A stretch of DNA of 64,000 bases from Sordaria brevicollis (taxonomy: Eukaryota > Ascomycota > Sordariomycetes > Sordariales > Sordariaceae): NCBI GenBank assembly GCA_033439795.1, contig JAUTDP010000011.1:930001-994000 (forward strand), in the 5' to 3' direction. Under the pieces are notes generated by a model. That model saw only the letters and a list, made by a program, of their open reading frames with translations, ran no database searches and had not been told where the DNA came from. A program made the translations under genes and the position numbers. Positions within the stretch are counted from its first letter, which is position 1, and each line of letters starts with the position of its first letter. Of this stretch, positions 34,021-44,166 are shown piece by piece.

Positions 34021-35109
34021 ATGAGATCCCATCCTTGGCTTCCACAACAACTCGGTGGCTTCCTCACCGCCTTCCTCCTTTTTTCCACCGGTCACAGCCA
34101 AATCACGACATCATCATCCTCATCATCATCATCACCAACCCCATCAGCCACCCACACCCCACAATATGTCCACGAACCAACCCTCGTTGAATTCGACATC
34201 ATCTTCCCCCGCGAGGGCGAAACCTACGCTCCAGCCGACCAATTCCCCATCGTCCTGGCCGTGCGCAACCCCATGGCCGCGCTCGCCTTCCGCCCGACCA
34301 TGGGATGGTTTCTCCTGAAAGACAACGGCGTTGGCGGAGAAACATACACTGTGGAAAACATGCTCGATACACAATCCATCACCGAGCTCGGTTTCACCGA
34401 AGTCAACTTCCACGACCCCGCAAGCTTTGTCCTTGGTAACTTTTCCTCCGACCAGAATCCGTACTATTTCTCTTACCTCACCAGCCAGCTTAATAGCACT
34501 AGTGCCCAAGAAAGCAAGTATGTTCTTGACTGGGCCATCAGCTACTGGAACTGCTCGGACCCCTTTCCCTATGATCCCGAGCATCCTATGCGGGGTGGTA
34601 TCTGGGGAGAAGGGTGGCAGAACTTTATCACCTTCGCGTCCGTCAATTTTACCATCAAAGACGGTGGGATTGTGCCCGATCAAGCTGCTCTGACGAACGA
34701 CCGCTGCGAAGCCGATCCCGAGGCGGCCACGAGGGATACGGTAGCTGGCGTGACGATGCGCGTCTCCAACGAGATGTGGGTGGAGGCCAACTTGGGGGCT
34801 GTCAACACGACCGGCGATGAGTATGAGGACTTGGGCCTTTTTTACAGATACGACTCGGCGGGTGTTGACTATCACATTTGCGCAAATCTCACGAATGAGA
34901 GTTGGGAGGAGTTGCCTGCGAATCCGTGCCATAACAGGCTTGATGAGAAAGCGGCTGCTAGCATTGCGGCCGAATTGGGACTACCGACTGGGACACCTGG
35001 GACACCTGGGACAACGAAGGATGATGAAGATAGCGCAGGGTATAGGCTTGTGCCTTCGATGCTTTGGACCGTGGTTGTTGGTGTGGGACTCGCTACGCTT
35101 GCTAGGTGA
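34021..35109 (+). CDS. Secreted DUF7136-type protein, possibly GPI-anchored
   Basis: The ATG at 34021 is the first in the frame; upstream the frame is open but has no ATG. The 362-residue product begins with a signal peptide (hydrophobic core GGFLTAFLLFSTGHSQ) and then a Ser/Thr/Pro stretch. The conserved core starts VEFDIIFPREGETYAPADQFPIVLAVRNP, which I recognise as the DUF7136 family of extracellular fungal proteins. There are about seven N-glycosylation sequons (such as NFSS, NSTS, NCSD, NTTG, NLTN) and several cysteines in the second half. A Gly/Thr/Pro spacer and a C-terminal hydrophobic stretch (MLWTVVVGVGLATLAR) suggest a GPI signal or a membrane tail. There is no intron. Its biochemical role is unknown; cell-wall or surface location is inferred. 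Confidence 0.82.
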   Translation: MRSHPWLPQQLGGFLTAFLLFSTGHSQITTSSSSSSSSPTPSATHTPQYVHEPTLVEFDIIFPREGETYAPADQFPIVLAVRNPMAALAFRPTMGWFLLKDNGVGGETYTVENMLDTQSITELGFTEVNFHDPASFVLGNFSSDQNPYYFSYLTSQLNSTSAQESKYVLDWAISYWNCSDPFPYDPEHPMRGGIWGEGWQNFITFASVNFTIKDGGIVPDQAALTNDRCEADPEAATRDTVAGVTMRVSNEMWVEANLGAVNTTGDEYEDLGLFYRYDSAGVDYHICANLTNESWEELPANPCHNRLDEKAAASIAAELGLPTGTPGTPGTTKDDEDSAGYRLVPSMLWTVVVGVGLATLAR

Positions 35110-35555
35110 GGTTCGAAACGGGAGGTCAGTTGACCGATGGCTGAGAAAGATGGATAGGACGAGAAATTGGAAGCGAAGAAGGAATCGAGATAACCCACCC
35201 CATGTAGCTGGACAATACCCACCAAACATTGCTATACTTTCCATCCCAAATAGCCGCTCATGTTTTACAAAATTTCCCAACCGGCCATTCGGTGTGTTTC
35301 CGAACGCGGCTCATAAATGACAGGGAAAGCAAACACGGCCCCAACAGCGCGGTTGGCTTCCGAGTCCCAGCTGTCGAACAGCCAACTGACATTTGCATGT
35401 TTCTTTCACTGGCGCCGTCGCGATAGAAATACTGAACCAACGCCTCTCTCCCAGTACAGAACCCCCGTTTCTCACCCGCCCCTTCCACGGTAACCCAATT
35501 CTCAACCATTTGACGTCGACAAAGACCCGAACCGACCTTACCAAAAGCGCTCAAG
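35110..35555. other. Spacer between the two secreted-protein genes
   Basis: It holds the 3' end of the DUF7136 gene and the promoter of the next. No gene is seen. Confidence 0.4.
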
Positions 35556-36431
35556 ATGGGAAACTTCGCGCTTCTCCTCGCCATGACGTTTGGCTTGTTG
35601 TTCATCTCTCGCGAGGGAGCCATCGCGGCCCCTACCACAACCACCGCCGCCGTTGGCACCCGATTCTCCTTCTACAACTGGACCAACTCCATCATCGCCA
35701 ACCCCAACACCGCTCTTTCTCCGTACGAGGCAGTGCAGGCCTTCCTCAAGTCGGTAGCCAGCGGCGCCCCGCCTCTTAGCGATGACGGGTTCAACTTTAA
35801 CATGACGATGTCCTTGTCGTGCCCGAGTCCCAATCACAAATGGCGATTTCCCATCTTTGCGCAGGTGAGTTGCTGATCGTGCACCGTCCATATGTCTTTC
35901 CATCCATCCTTGTCCCTATCCTGACCCAAAATCCCATCCCCGTTTGTAGTCGCCGTAAAGCTAACGTGAACTTCTAGACAATTGACGCCGCAACAATCGT
36001 CCACGCGTTCGCCTCCTGGGGGGACGTACCCTGCCCTGCGCTCGTTAAAACCACTCACAACAGCGGCATTCCCAAAGGAGATAATCTTACGCGTCCGATG
36101 TATGCTCCGTACGGGAGCGCGCTGGTGATGCCTCAGAGTAGTTATGGAGGAGAGTGGGACCCTGAGATGCGTGGGTCATGGTATGTCAACCATAGTCATA
36201 CTCTTTTCCAAGCTTTACCCCAGAGGCATCTAGGCAGACGGCCTCCCGTGATCCAAATTGCTGACGAAGGTGGCCGTGTATAGCGAAAACATTGCAAAAA
36301 CTACCGCTTTCGTCATGGACAAGTGCGCACAAGCGAACGGCACGGTGGTGGGCCTGACGGATTACGATGTGACGGGTACTAAGGTTGGTGTGTACCTTCT
36401 CAGGAACCCGGGAGACTTTGCGTGGCCGTGA
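35556..36431 (+). CDS. Small secreted protein of unknown family
   Basis: Exons 35556-35864, 35978-36180 and 36284-36431 (introns 113 and 103 nt, donors GTGAGT and GTATGT, acceptors TCTAG and TATAG) give 219 residues. A clear signal peptide (GNFALLLAMTFGLLFISREGAIA) is followed by GTRFSFYNWTNSIIANPN. Four cysteines are spread over the mature part (SCPSP, PCPAL, SCENI, DKCAQ) and could form two disulphides; three or so N-glycosylation sequons are visible. Splicing the second intron creates the Cys codon TG/C, which supports that junction. I do not recognise the family. It is co-oriented with the DUF7136 gene 446 bp upstream, but each should have its own promoter. Confidence 0.72.
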
Positions 36432-36919
36432 GTGAAGGATACACGACTGGCTGGTGTATGAGAGCCAAGAGGGATACATACCACTGGTCATTTCAGCCAC
36501 AGCCAGGAGAAGCCACAGGTACTGAGTACTAAGACACTCAAACTTCTTGATCCGACCATGACTTTTACGGCCTGGCGCACAAGATGGTCAGGTAGTTAGA
36601 AAACAATAAAAAAAAACCGTGTCACCCTTTACTTAAGAGAGGAATGAACGGTGATAACTGTTCTGTCCATGAGTGAGGTTTCGTCACTTTCATAAAGGAG
36701 GTACATCATCGGGGTTGGCATATGGGAGAATGCCCGCAAGCAGCGTCCAGGAATAGCCCGTGGGCACTCCTTCTAAATACGCTGCACGATGTACTTCATG
36801 GCCTTGCACTATTTCCTTCCGCATCCACCATGTTCATCATCGTAAAAAGAAATAAAAAAAAAAGATGAAAAAAAAATTTAACTTTAACAGGGAAAAAATA
36901 AACATCTCATTAATCGTAG
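36432..36919. other. Intergenic region before the tRNA pair
   Basis: A short stretch with A-rich tracts near 36851-36900. Since both tRNAs are on the minus strand, the T-runs on that strand at 36864-36873 could end polymerase III transcription of the nearer tRNA. Confidence 0.45.
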
Positions 36920-37004
36920 TGGACGAGCTGGGAATCGAACCCAGGACCTTTCGCATGCTCGGAAACATGCTAAGCGAACGCTCTACCAACTGAGCCACAC
37001 GCCC
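36920..37004 (-). tRNA. tRNA-Ala (AGC) with a 12 nt intron
   Basis: Read on the minus strand it starts GGGCGTGTGGCTC and ends CTCGTCC plus discriminator A. The anticodon arm is TTCGC / loop TTAGCA-T / GCGAA, with a 12 nt intron (TGTTTCCGAGCA) after position 37. Removing it leaves a 73 nt tRNA with anticodon AGC. The D arm (GCTC AGTTGGTA GAGC) and the T arm (CTGGG TTCGATT CCCAG) fold well. Confidence 0.93.
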
Positions 37005-37027
37005 CGAAGAGAAATGGAGATGAAAAG

Positions 37028-37112
37028 TGGACGAGCTGGGAATCGAACCCAGGACCTTTCGCATACAGGTGAGTATGCTAAGCGAACGCTCTACCAACTG
37101 AGCCACACGCCC
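37028..37112 (-). tRNA. tRNA-Ala (AGC) with a different 12 nt intron
   Basis: The mature sequence is the same as in the neighbour at 36920-37004, 23 nt away. The 12 nt intron is TACTCACCTGTA, unlike the other copy at most positions. Both introns extend the anticodon stem by pairing around it, as the splicing endonuclease needs. Confidence 0.93.
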
Positions 37113-40100
37113 GAACTGTCTTGTTGTTGGAAGGCCGTTCGGAAATAGTGCCTAAAGGCACACAGGTCAGGACAGGTCGGTCTCTTGTAGCAGGTAACAA
37201 GGTTCGTCGAGGGAAGGGGGCCGTGGATTTTGGTCGCCCATGAGGCAAGAGATTGTGAATGGGACATGATGGCAGCCAAGTTGTAGCCATTGCGACCAAA
37301 CGCGCTGGTGGGAGAAATGTGTTTTGACGCAACTGGTGAACATAACTGTGAAATGAATAGTTTCATGGATCGGTGGCAGAAGCATCGGGAGGTGACGGTG
37401 GTATCAGCACAGCGAGATCAAGGCGGGCCGGACGAAGGTGAGGAAACGAACAGAAGGGTCGGAAAGGTTGACTGTGTGGGTGTCCAATCGGCCTTCTTTG
37501 CCCGTTACCATCAACTTCTGACGATCGACGAATGTTTGTTGCACAGCAACATGTCTGACTGAAAGCACGTAGCGCTGTCGACCGGCCCGCTTCAGCCATA
37601 TCAAGCAAACTGCGCCAGCTGGATAAACTCTCGACATGGTAGGGATGTGAACTCTGGCAAGAACCACTCCTGATGAAACTCTCGAAGCAAGGCGTGAGGC
37701 AACGTCACTTGCAGTGAGTTGCAACAGGAAACCCAGTGATAGCCGCTCATGTTGTCCGGTTCTCAAGCCACACGACCGGAGTCCGCACACTAGTACAGGC
37801 AGCAGCAACATGGGCTTACTGGGTCGAAGATGGTGAGCGTATGGAAAGACGACGTTTGATCGAACCTAGCCGGCCAAGCCCTCGCACTTGCCGTGCAACC
37901 GTGGTGTACGGCATTCCATTCTATCGCGGGACAACTAAAGACCGGAGACCATGGAGTGCCTGAAGTTTGTGGGCTCTGATATGCCGGCCAATGGGTATTG
38001 GTTGTGCTTGTCAAGCAAACTGGGCTCGTATAACACGACTTGGGGTGTCAAGGCTGTTCCGAAGGCTGATTGAGAGTCGACTTGGGATTTCGGCACAACA
38101 TGAAAATGCCATAGGCTTCGAGATTGGGATGGTTGACGGTTTGCCATGTAGAAGACCGAGGAGTGTTTGACACGCAAGTTGAATGGCCAAATGCCAGCAA
38201 AGCCGATGGAGCTCGGATTTCGACTGACGGACAGTATAAACGAATAACGATCTTGTCGTCATTGCTCTTTGTCAGATGATACTCGTCGATGTGTGGACCG
38301 CAGGTGTGTACACTGAACATTCGTTAGCCATGATTGCTGTCCAGGCAGGCGGACACAAGGACAAAAGACCGCCGATGATGAAAATGAGAGACGTGGCGGC
38401 CTCTTGATATCACAAGATCTGGCCCCTGACCAGCTGGAAGAAGAGGCACAGACGAGGCTCTTGCTGTAATAACGAGGCACGACTTTGATGCCATTGTCGC
38501 AGAAGGTGATCTACCAAGCAAGAATGATGGAAAAGCTTGCTGGGCCACAGAGCCTTGCCGACTTGAGTTCAGAATATTCAGCCGCATGGAAAGGCTGAAG
38601 ATCTAGACCGTGATGATTGCGTAACCTCGACCTTCTCCGGAATGTCCAAGCCCAGTGTTGCATGGAATGCAAGGAACGTGACAAGCGATCCGCCAAAGGA
38701 TTCCGGAAAGGGTGTTTGCCGGATGACTATGTAAGCGAGGCTGAGAGGCTGGTGAAGTCATGGTAACAAGCCATGTCCATGTGGTGGTGGAAGTGGTGGT
38801 GTACTGTACGTAGTTGTATCCGTATGACAGCCTGTTGCGGGGTGGTGACCACCAAGGCCAAACTCGTCGACGACCAGCTTCCATACCAGGTGACAAGCGG
38901 CAAAAGACTTCGCTTAGACACTGGCGGCCATTCTTTCTATGGCGACGACATAATTGATGGGAATTCGCTGACACGAAAACGAGCTTTGTTGGTCAACCGG
39001 AGATAAGTGCCCAGGTGGTGTCGGAGGACAAGAAGAGGTTGAAATTGAGGAAGATGTGACGTGGATGAGAGGACTCCGGGGCAATGAGACACATGGAAGG
39101 ACCTAAGCCACAGAGCCACAGTGGTCGAGGTGGGGTGTTCCCTCAGTGCCCTGGATGAGGATCCCCGTGGCAGGTGCACCCGGCCCCCACCCACCTGCCA
39201 ACCCCGCTAAACCGTTGACGCACAGCGACTGATGAGCCAGTCGGTGTGTCCCGAACGTGACTGCCGCGTTTATTCTCTTCCTCCGATTGCAACTTCCCAT
39301 CACCACCTTTAGAAATGGAATCTCCAGGCAACGACAACAAGCGCGCCTTCCCTATGGCAATTCCAGATCTATCGAATATACTCGAGTTAAGCGATCAGCA
39401 ACGCCACACTACGATGCGATGCCGTAAGCAACCATCGCCGGCCTCTCACCTTGGATGATAGTTTGGAGGGGCATTCACACCGAGTCGACGCTACGTCATT
39501 TGCCTTTTCTGTGGTCCCATTGAGTTTGGGCGCCGATATCGTTCATCTCCTGCTTCAACATAGCACGTCGGCTGTCTCATCACCACATTCATGTCGTCGC
39601 CATCTTCTTTGTACTCCTGTCTTGACATACACTCACAACGTACGCTGTCTGTCTTGACCGCTAGACTGCTAGGTCATTCACTGTCCAAGTGGAATTCGAA
39701 ATGACTGTTGAGTCGGTCTTTGCTGACCTTGACCTGAGACATTCATACACCTTATCTCAACTTCACGAGATCTAGTCATGGAGGCATACATCACCTAGGT
39801 ATACCATGCACACCATGTTCAAGTACACCCTTTCCGTCAAACAGCCCCAGGCACCAGGCCACAAGGGCAGCCCTCCACACCCATGGGGCATGGGCAACAT
39901 GAAAGGGACAAGGCCAGGGGGCTAACAAAATTGCTGTTCCAATCATGTCGGCGGCCGCCATCATAGTATCACTAGCCTTTCCGATCTGTGACTTCCCTTG
40001 GAGATGCGGCTGGATCTTGTCACCCTGTCATTGCTTGTCATGGACATATTCATGCAGAACCGTACATGCACAAGTCTATCTCTTTTGGGGTCTTGGTCTG

Positions 40101-40551
40101 ATCTCTTCCCCATGTTCAACACATGGAACCCTCAAAGTCAACCTACCGTGGCATTGCTAGACGCCTCGCTCCGGAACCGGGTCCCAGACGTGCCAGAGTT
40201 GTAGTGTTTGGTGACCTTTGTGCCACACACCTCTCAATGCCCATCCAGTCCTATCACAACATGGTGCCTAGCTATCGTCATTTTTAAACAAGCCGCAACC
40301 CAACCTATCCTAACCTTCTCCGTTCCCCCATCCCCAGCCATCATCACTTTCTTCAACTCCTAGTGGTGAATAGTCGACGAACGCCTGCAGCAAGATAACC
40401 TGCATATTCCCAGCTCAGCCCTACCAATCACTTACCCTTCCTACACATCAACTTATTAGTCACCGCCCTCCTCCTCGTGACGACGCCCTTGATAGTTCCC
40501 TATAAGACACATCTTCCTCTCAAGGCCAACCACACTTCACACCGGCCCTCT
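37113..40551. other. Long intergenic stretch, no gene recognised
   Basis: About 3.4 kb with only short frames on both strands. A minus-strand relative of the GTTGAAATAAGGT motif lies at 39747-39768. The end, rich in CCAACC and CTC tracts, should be the promoter and leader of the coiled-coil gene. Confidence 0.45.
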
Positions 40552-41319
40552 ATGCCCGCTCACAGAGTCTACATCGAGACCCGAGCGGTTGACAGGAGCC
40601 CCCGAAGCCCAGCAAATAACCCCCCAAGGAGTCCTCGAAGCCCTCGTCACATTCTCCGGCCCCGAACCCGAAGCGAAGAGCGCATCTACGTCTACCGGGA
40701 AGACCGACTACCAGAGACACCCAGCAGCAGCAGCAAGAACAACAACAACACCATGTCCGACCGCGACCGCATCTTCCGCGAGGCCTACGAAGAGTCCTAC
40801 AGAGAGATCCAAGACCTGCGCGCCAAAGTCGAGGAAAAAGACCTCGAGCTGGCAGAGAAGGACGCCCTGATTAAAGAACTCCAGTTCGACAACCAGAACC
40901 TAAGGCGCTCGCTCGACAGCTTATCCGACCTGGACAATCACCAGGAGGACCAGATCAAAACCTTGAGACGCAAAAACTCCAAGCTAAGGAACGACAAAGA
41001 AGATCTCAACGTCCGAGTCCGCGAGCTACGGCACGAGATGGACGCCAAGATCAGACCGATGGTGGACCAGATCAATGCGCTGAGGCAGGAGGTTGCGAAC
41101 CGGAGGCTGCAGTGCGAGTCCGTGGAGCGAAGGAATGAAGACTTGGAGCGCCGTATGGCGAAGCTAAGGAAGAACGCTGATGAGTATGCCGCCAGGAATA
41201 CCATGTTGGAGGCCCAGAATGAGAGCCTCCGGAACCAGGTTCAGGGTGTGAAAGCGGAAAATGCGAGGCTTATGGAGGTGATGGATATAGAAAGGCGGTT
41301 GAGGGTTTCTCACTATTAG
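40552..41319 (+). CDS. Coiled-coil protein of unknown function
   Basis: The frame is open from further upstream, but the first ATG is at 40552, giving 255 residues. Residues 1-65 are basic with Pro/Ser repeats (RSPRSP motifs) and would be disordered. From about residue 75 to the end there is a nearly continuous heptad pattern of Leu, Ile and charged residues (EEKDLELAEKDALIKELQ, then LRRKNSKLRNDKEDLNVRVR), a long parallel coiled coil. A second possible start, ATGTCCGACCGCG at 40753, would remove the basic tail and leave only the coil. It has no intron and no other domain. It sits about 1.9 kb from the left edge of the transposon island. Confidence 0.7.
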   Translation: MPAHRVYIETRAVDRSPRSPANNPPRSPRSPRHILRPRTRSEERIYVYREDRLPETPSSSSKNNNNTMSDRDRIFREAYEESYREIQDLRAKVEEKDLELAEKDALIKELQFDNQNLRRSLDSLSDLDNHQEDQIKTLRRKNSKLRNDKEDLNVRVRELRHEMDAKIRPMVDQINALRQEVANRRLQCESVERRNEDLERRMAKLRKNADEYAARNTMLEAQNESLRNQVQGVKAENARLMEVMDIERRLRVSHY

Positions 41320-43237
41320 GGGCAAGGGGATGGGAGAGCCTGGAATAGTGGGATGGTGATTGGGAGGTATGCGACGATTCGTGAGAGGAGGGGATGGGCG
41401 TGGCTTGCAGGTTTATCACCGCGTCACGTCCGAAACTGTGACATGATGTTTTCCCCTGATGACTTTTTTTTTCCCTTTCTTTTTGCTTGGGCTTCTTTAC
41501 AAACGGCGGGCTTGGCTGTACGATACGAATGTTATTGATTGATGAGGTACACTTGGGTCCGGCTTTTGGTTTCACGACAACACCTTTTTTTTTTCGACAA
41601 CGATACCCAATTTCTTGTAATCTGCAGTTGTTTCCCTTGTTTTCTTCAACCTTGTTGGATTTTCTAGTTCGCAACAGGAGAGGAACACATCCGGCGGTGA
41701 ACGGCTTATTGAAATATTCTACGCCTTTGTTTGAACTCACAACGCGCACCACAACCAGATAGACCACATAGACTTCATTTACCTTTCTCTCCAAAACCAC
41801 CACATTTAATCCCAGTTACTCTGTTTCTCTCCGCCTACCCCGTGAACTCAACATCATGCGCATGCATATCTAGTTCATGTACATGTAAGCCATCGACGGC
41901 CATCGACACGATCGCAAAAGCAATGAGCAAATGCACGCAAGCACAATTGGAAGTTGTGACTCCTTCACGGATTACCAAATTTGGCATTCCTCACCCCCAA
42001 GCCATAAGTTGCTGTGGGTGACGATATCGCTCTGCCATACGTCCATATGTCGCTGTGTCATGTTGTGCATCACCAAATCCGGTTCGAGCCGGATCCCGGA
42101 GGGGCACAAGAAACTTACTGGATGGATACTGGGCTTACATACATGAATTCAAAGCACTTTAATAGCACATGATGTTCGGAGATGCGTTGGATGAGATTGG
42201 GTTAGGCTTGACTTTCGCAACAGTCCCTGAGAGTGAGATGCGGTTTGGTTATCATCATCAGATCCGGACAAATCTTGCTTAAGATCATAAGTACCTTCCA
42301 TTCCACCAATCCAAGTGCTATGATAGTAAACTCTCCCCTGGTTACTAGGCAGTAATTCCTGCCCCTGGTTCTATACGGGTCCAATCGATCAACGTGAGCA
42401 TGAGATCGCTGTAGGTACCTTGCAGTGGGTAAGGCAGTTATAGCACAAACTACCATAGTATTCCACATCTGGAAAAAAAACAACACGCATCACCCTCCAA
42501 CCCCATCATAACAGAAACAATGATGGAACAAAATCTCCCACTACCTCTAATTACAGAAAAATGTGGAGGGAAAAAATCCTGACGGAAGATCGGTCAAACC
42601 AAAATCCACCAGCCTAGAAGTCGAAGAGTCCAGAACGCCAAGACCGAGCAAAGATGGAATCAAGTCGACACCTCAGGAAGGGAAGATGCAAGCATCGCAC
42701 CTGCTGTAGAGTTACGTAGTTTTGAAGTGAAAGTAGAAGGAGTCACACAGGAATGAACCAATCACGTCTGTTCAATTTCTCCAGTTTGAAATTTTGTTTT
42801 CTGTCGATTTTGAAGGAAGGCACGCGGGAACCAAGGTGAAAGTGGAAAGGGTCGTACTTGCTGGATGGTGGTAAGTGATAAAGTGATAAAGTGGTGCGGG
42901 AAGCCCCGCCAAGGGATGCCGCTGGGACGTTCTTACCCTTTGTCAGCCTGGGAGCAGGAAGCTGCAATAACGGCAGGAGGAACTTGGACTGAAGAGGCAA
43001 GGAAAGGAGGGAGGGGGAATGCCACAAGAGTTTGGTGAAAGTGTCTAATAGAGACACCTCAGATTGTGAAATATCACGATACAACCCAAGGCACTTTTAT
43101 GATCTGTCCAGGTTGACTGAAGTTGTGATATGCTCAACGAGCGAAGCCGGTGAAGTCTAGGTAGGTCCCTATTGTCCACCGAGCCTTTTGTTGTCCTTCT
43201 GACTCTTTTAACCCCTTTGTACCGTGAAGTGTATATA
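41320..43237. other. Intergenic region up to the transposon island
   Basis: Nearly 2 kb of normal base composition with no recognisable gene; it ends at the TA that borders the pogo-like element. Confidence 0.45.
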
Positions 43238-43325
43238 ACCGTGGGGATGAGGTTGGCTTTGTTAGTGTACTGGCCAAGCAATCCCCACTCTCCTACGGAG
43301 AGTGGGCAAAAAAATCGAGGGACAG
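43238..43325 (+). repeat. Left terminal inverted repeat with internal hairpin
   Basis: 88 bp. It contains a perfect 10 bp hairpin: CCCACTCTCC (43284-43293), loop TAC, GGAGAGTGGG (43297-43306). Compared with the right repeat it has 15 extra bases (around 43256-43271). Confidence 0.88.
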
Positions 43326-43389
43326 TCAGATTTCGAAGGATAGGGAGGGTCCGTGCGCTATACCCAACAGACCGTTATTACTACCAAAA

Positions 43390-43874
43390 ATTATAATATT
43401 CAATTGGCAATCTAAAATTAATACTATAATATTTCTAAATAAAAATTACTACTCTATATTACTAGGAGTCTACTCTTTCGATTAGTCCTTTTTGTATGCG
43501 TAAAACCTTCGTATATTATCGATAAGTTTATTGCGTAATAATGGTAATATTAGCGGTCGGACGCCGCCAATCTCAAAAATATAATTTACGATATTATTAC
43601 GTTAACGACTAGAATTAATTCTAGAAATAGGGAGTTTCTATTTCCTAGAAATAATAATAACCTTTATAGTAGGTCGTAGTTATATATTAGTCGGTTTATA
43701 TTTAATTGTATTAAAAAAGAATATATCCTTTTCGTTTTGCCCTATTTCTTCCTCCTTTTCTTCCTCTTTATTATCCTTATTATTATCGCTATTAATAGTA
43801 ATTATAATCTTAATTTTAGTCTTCTTGGGCCCGCCTTCGTCTTCTTTATCGGTATCGTTATCGCTATTGGAATT
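43390..43874 (-). pseudogene. C-terminal remnant of the pogo-like transposase
   Basis: The minus-strand frame directly left of the Gypsy insertion reads a Lys/Asp/Glu-rich tail (SDNDTDKEDEGGPKKTKIK, then KEEEKEEEIGQNEKD). This acidic tail is what remains of the end of the transposase after the insertion at AATAA. Heavy AT bias and stops make it non-functional. Confidence 0.55.
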
Positions 43875-43879
43875 TAATA

Positions 43880-44166
43880 ATGTAAGGGTATCGCTAGGAA
43901 GGCTTAGGGGGACCCGCACAATTAGGGTATAGTGGCCCAAGATAACGGATAAAATAGCGGATAAAATAAGGATAGTAGGATATAATATAGAGGGAAGGAT
44001 TTCGGAGTCCGGGCGCCGACTATTCCGGACCTATAGGGAAGCGTATAAATATAAAAGAAGATAATTCTTAATTAGAAACTTATATTTAGCTAGGCTAAAG
44101 TCTTCCTCCTAGAATAAATTTATTTTATACAATTTATTCTTACCTTCTTATATTTATAATTTTATA
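43880..44166 (+). repeat. 5' LTR of the Gypsy element
   Basis: It starts TGTAAGGGTATCGC and ends TTTATA (a mutated TTTACA). It is much more AT-rich than the 3' copy in its last 100 bp. Confidence 0.9.

Noticed and set aside
36837..37106. 89-codon frame with an internal repeat (VAQLVERSLS ... VLGSIPSSST)
   Set aside because: It is a translation of the two tRNA-Ala genes, which explains the repeat.
42073..42095. CCGGTTCGAGCCGG, resembling a tRNA T-arm
   Set aside because: The loop is the wrong size and there is no matching acceptor, D or anticodon arm nearby.
43680..43940. Minus-strand frame of 86 codons at the left Gypsy border
   Set aside because: Its start lies in the antisense of the LTR and its end in the transposase tail, so it is a chance fusion across an insertion border.
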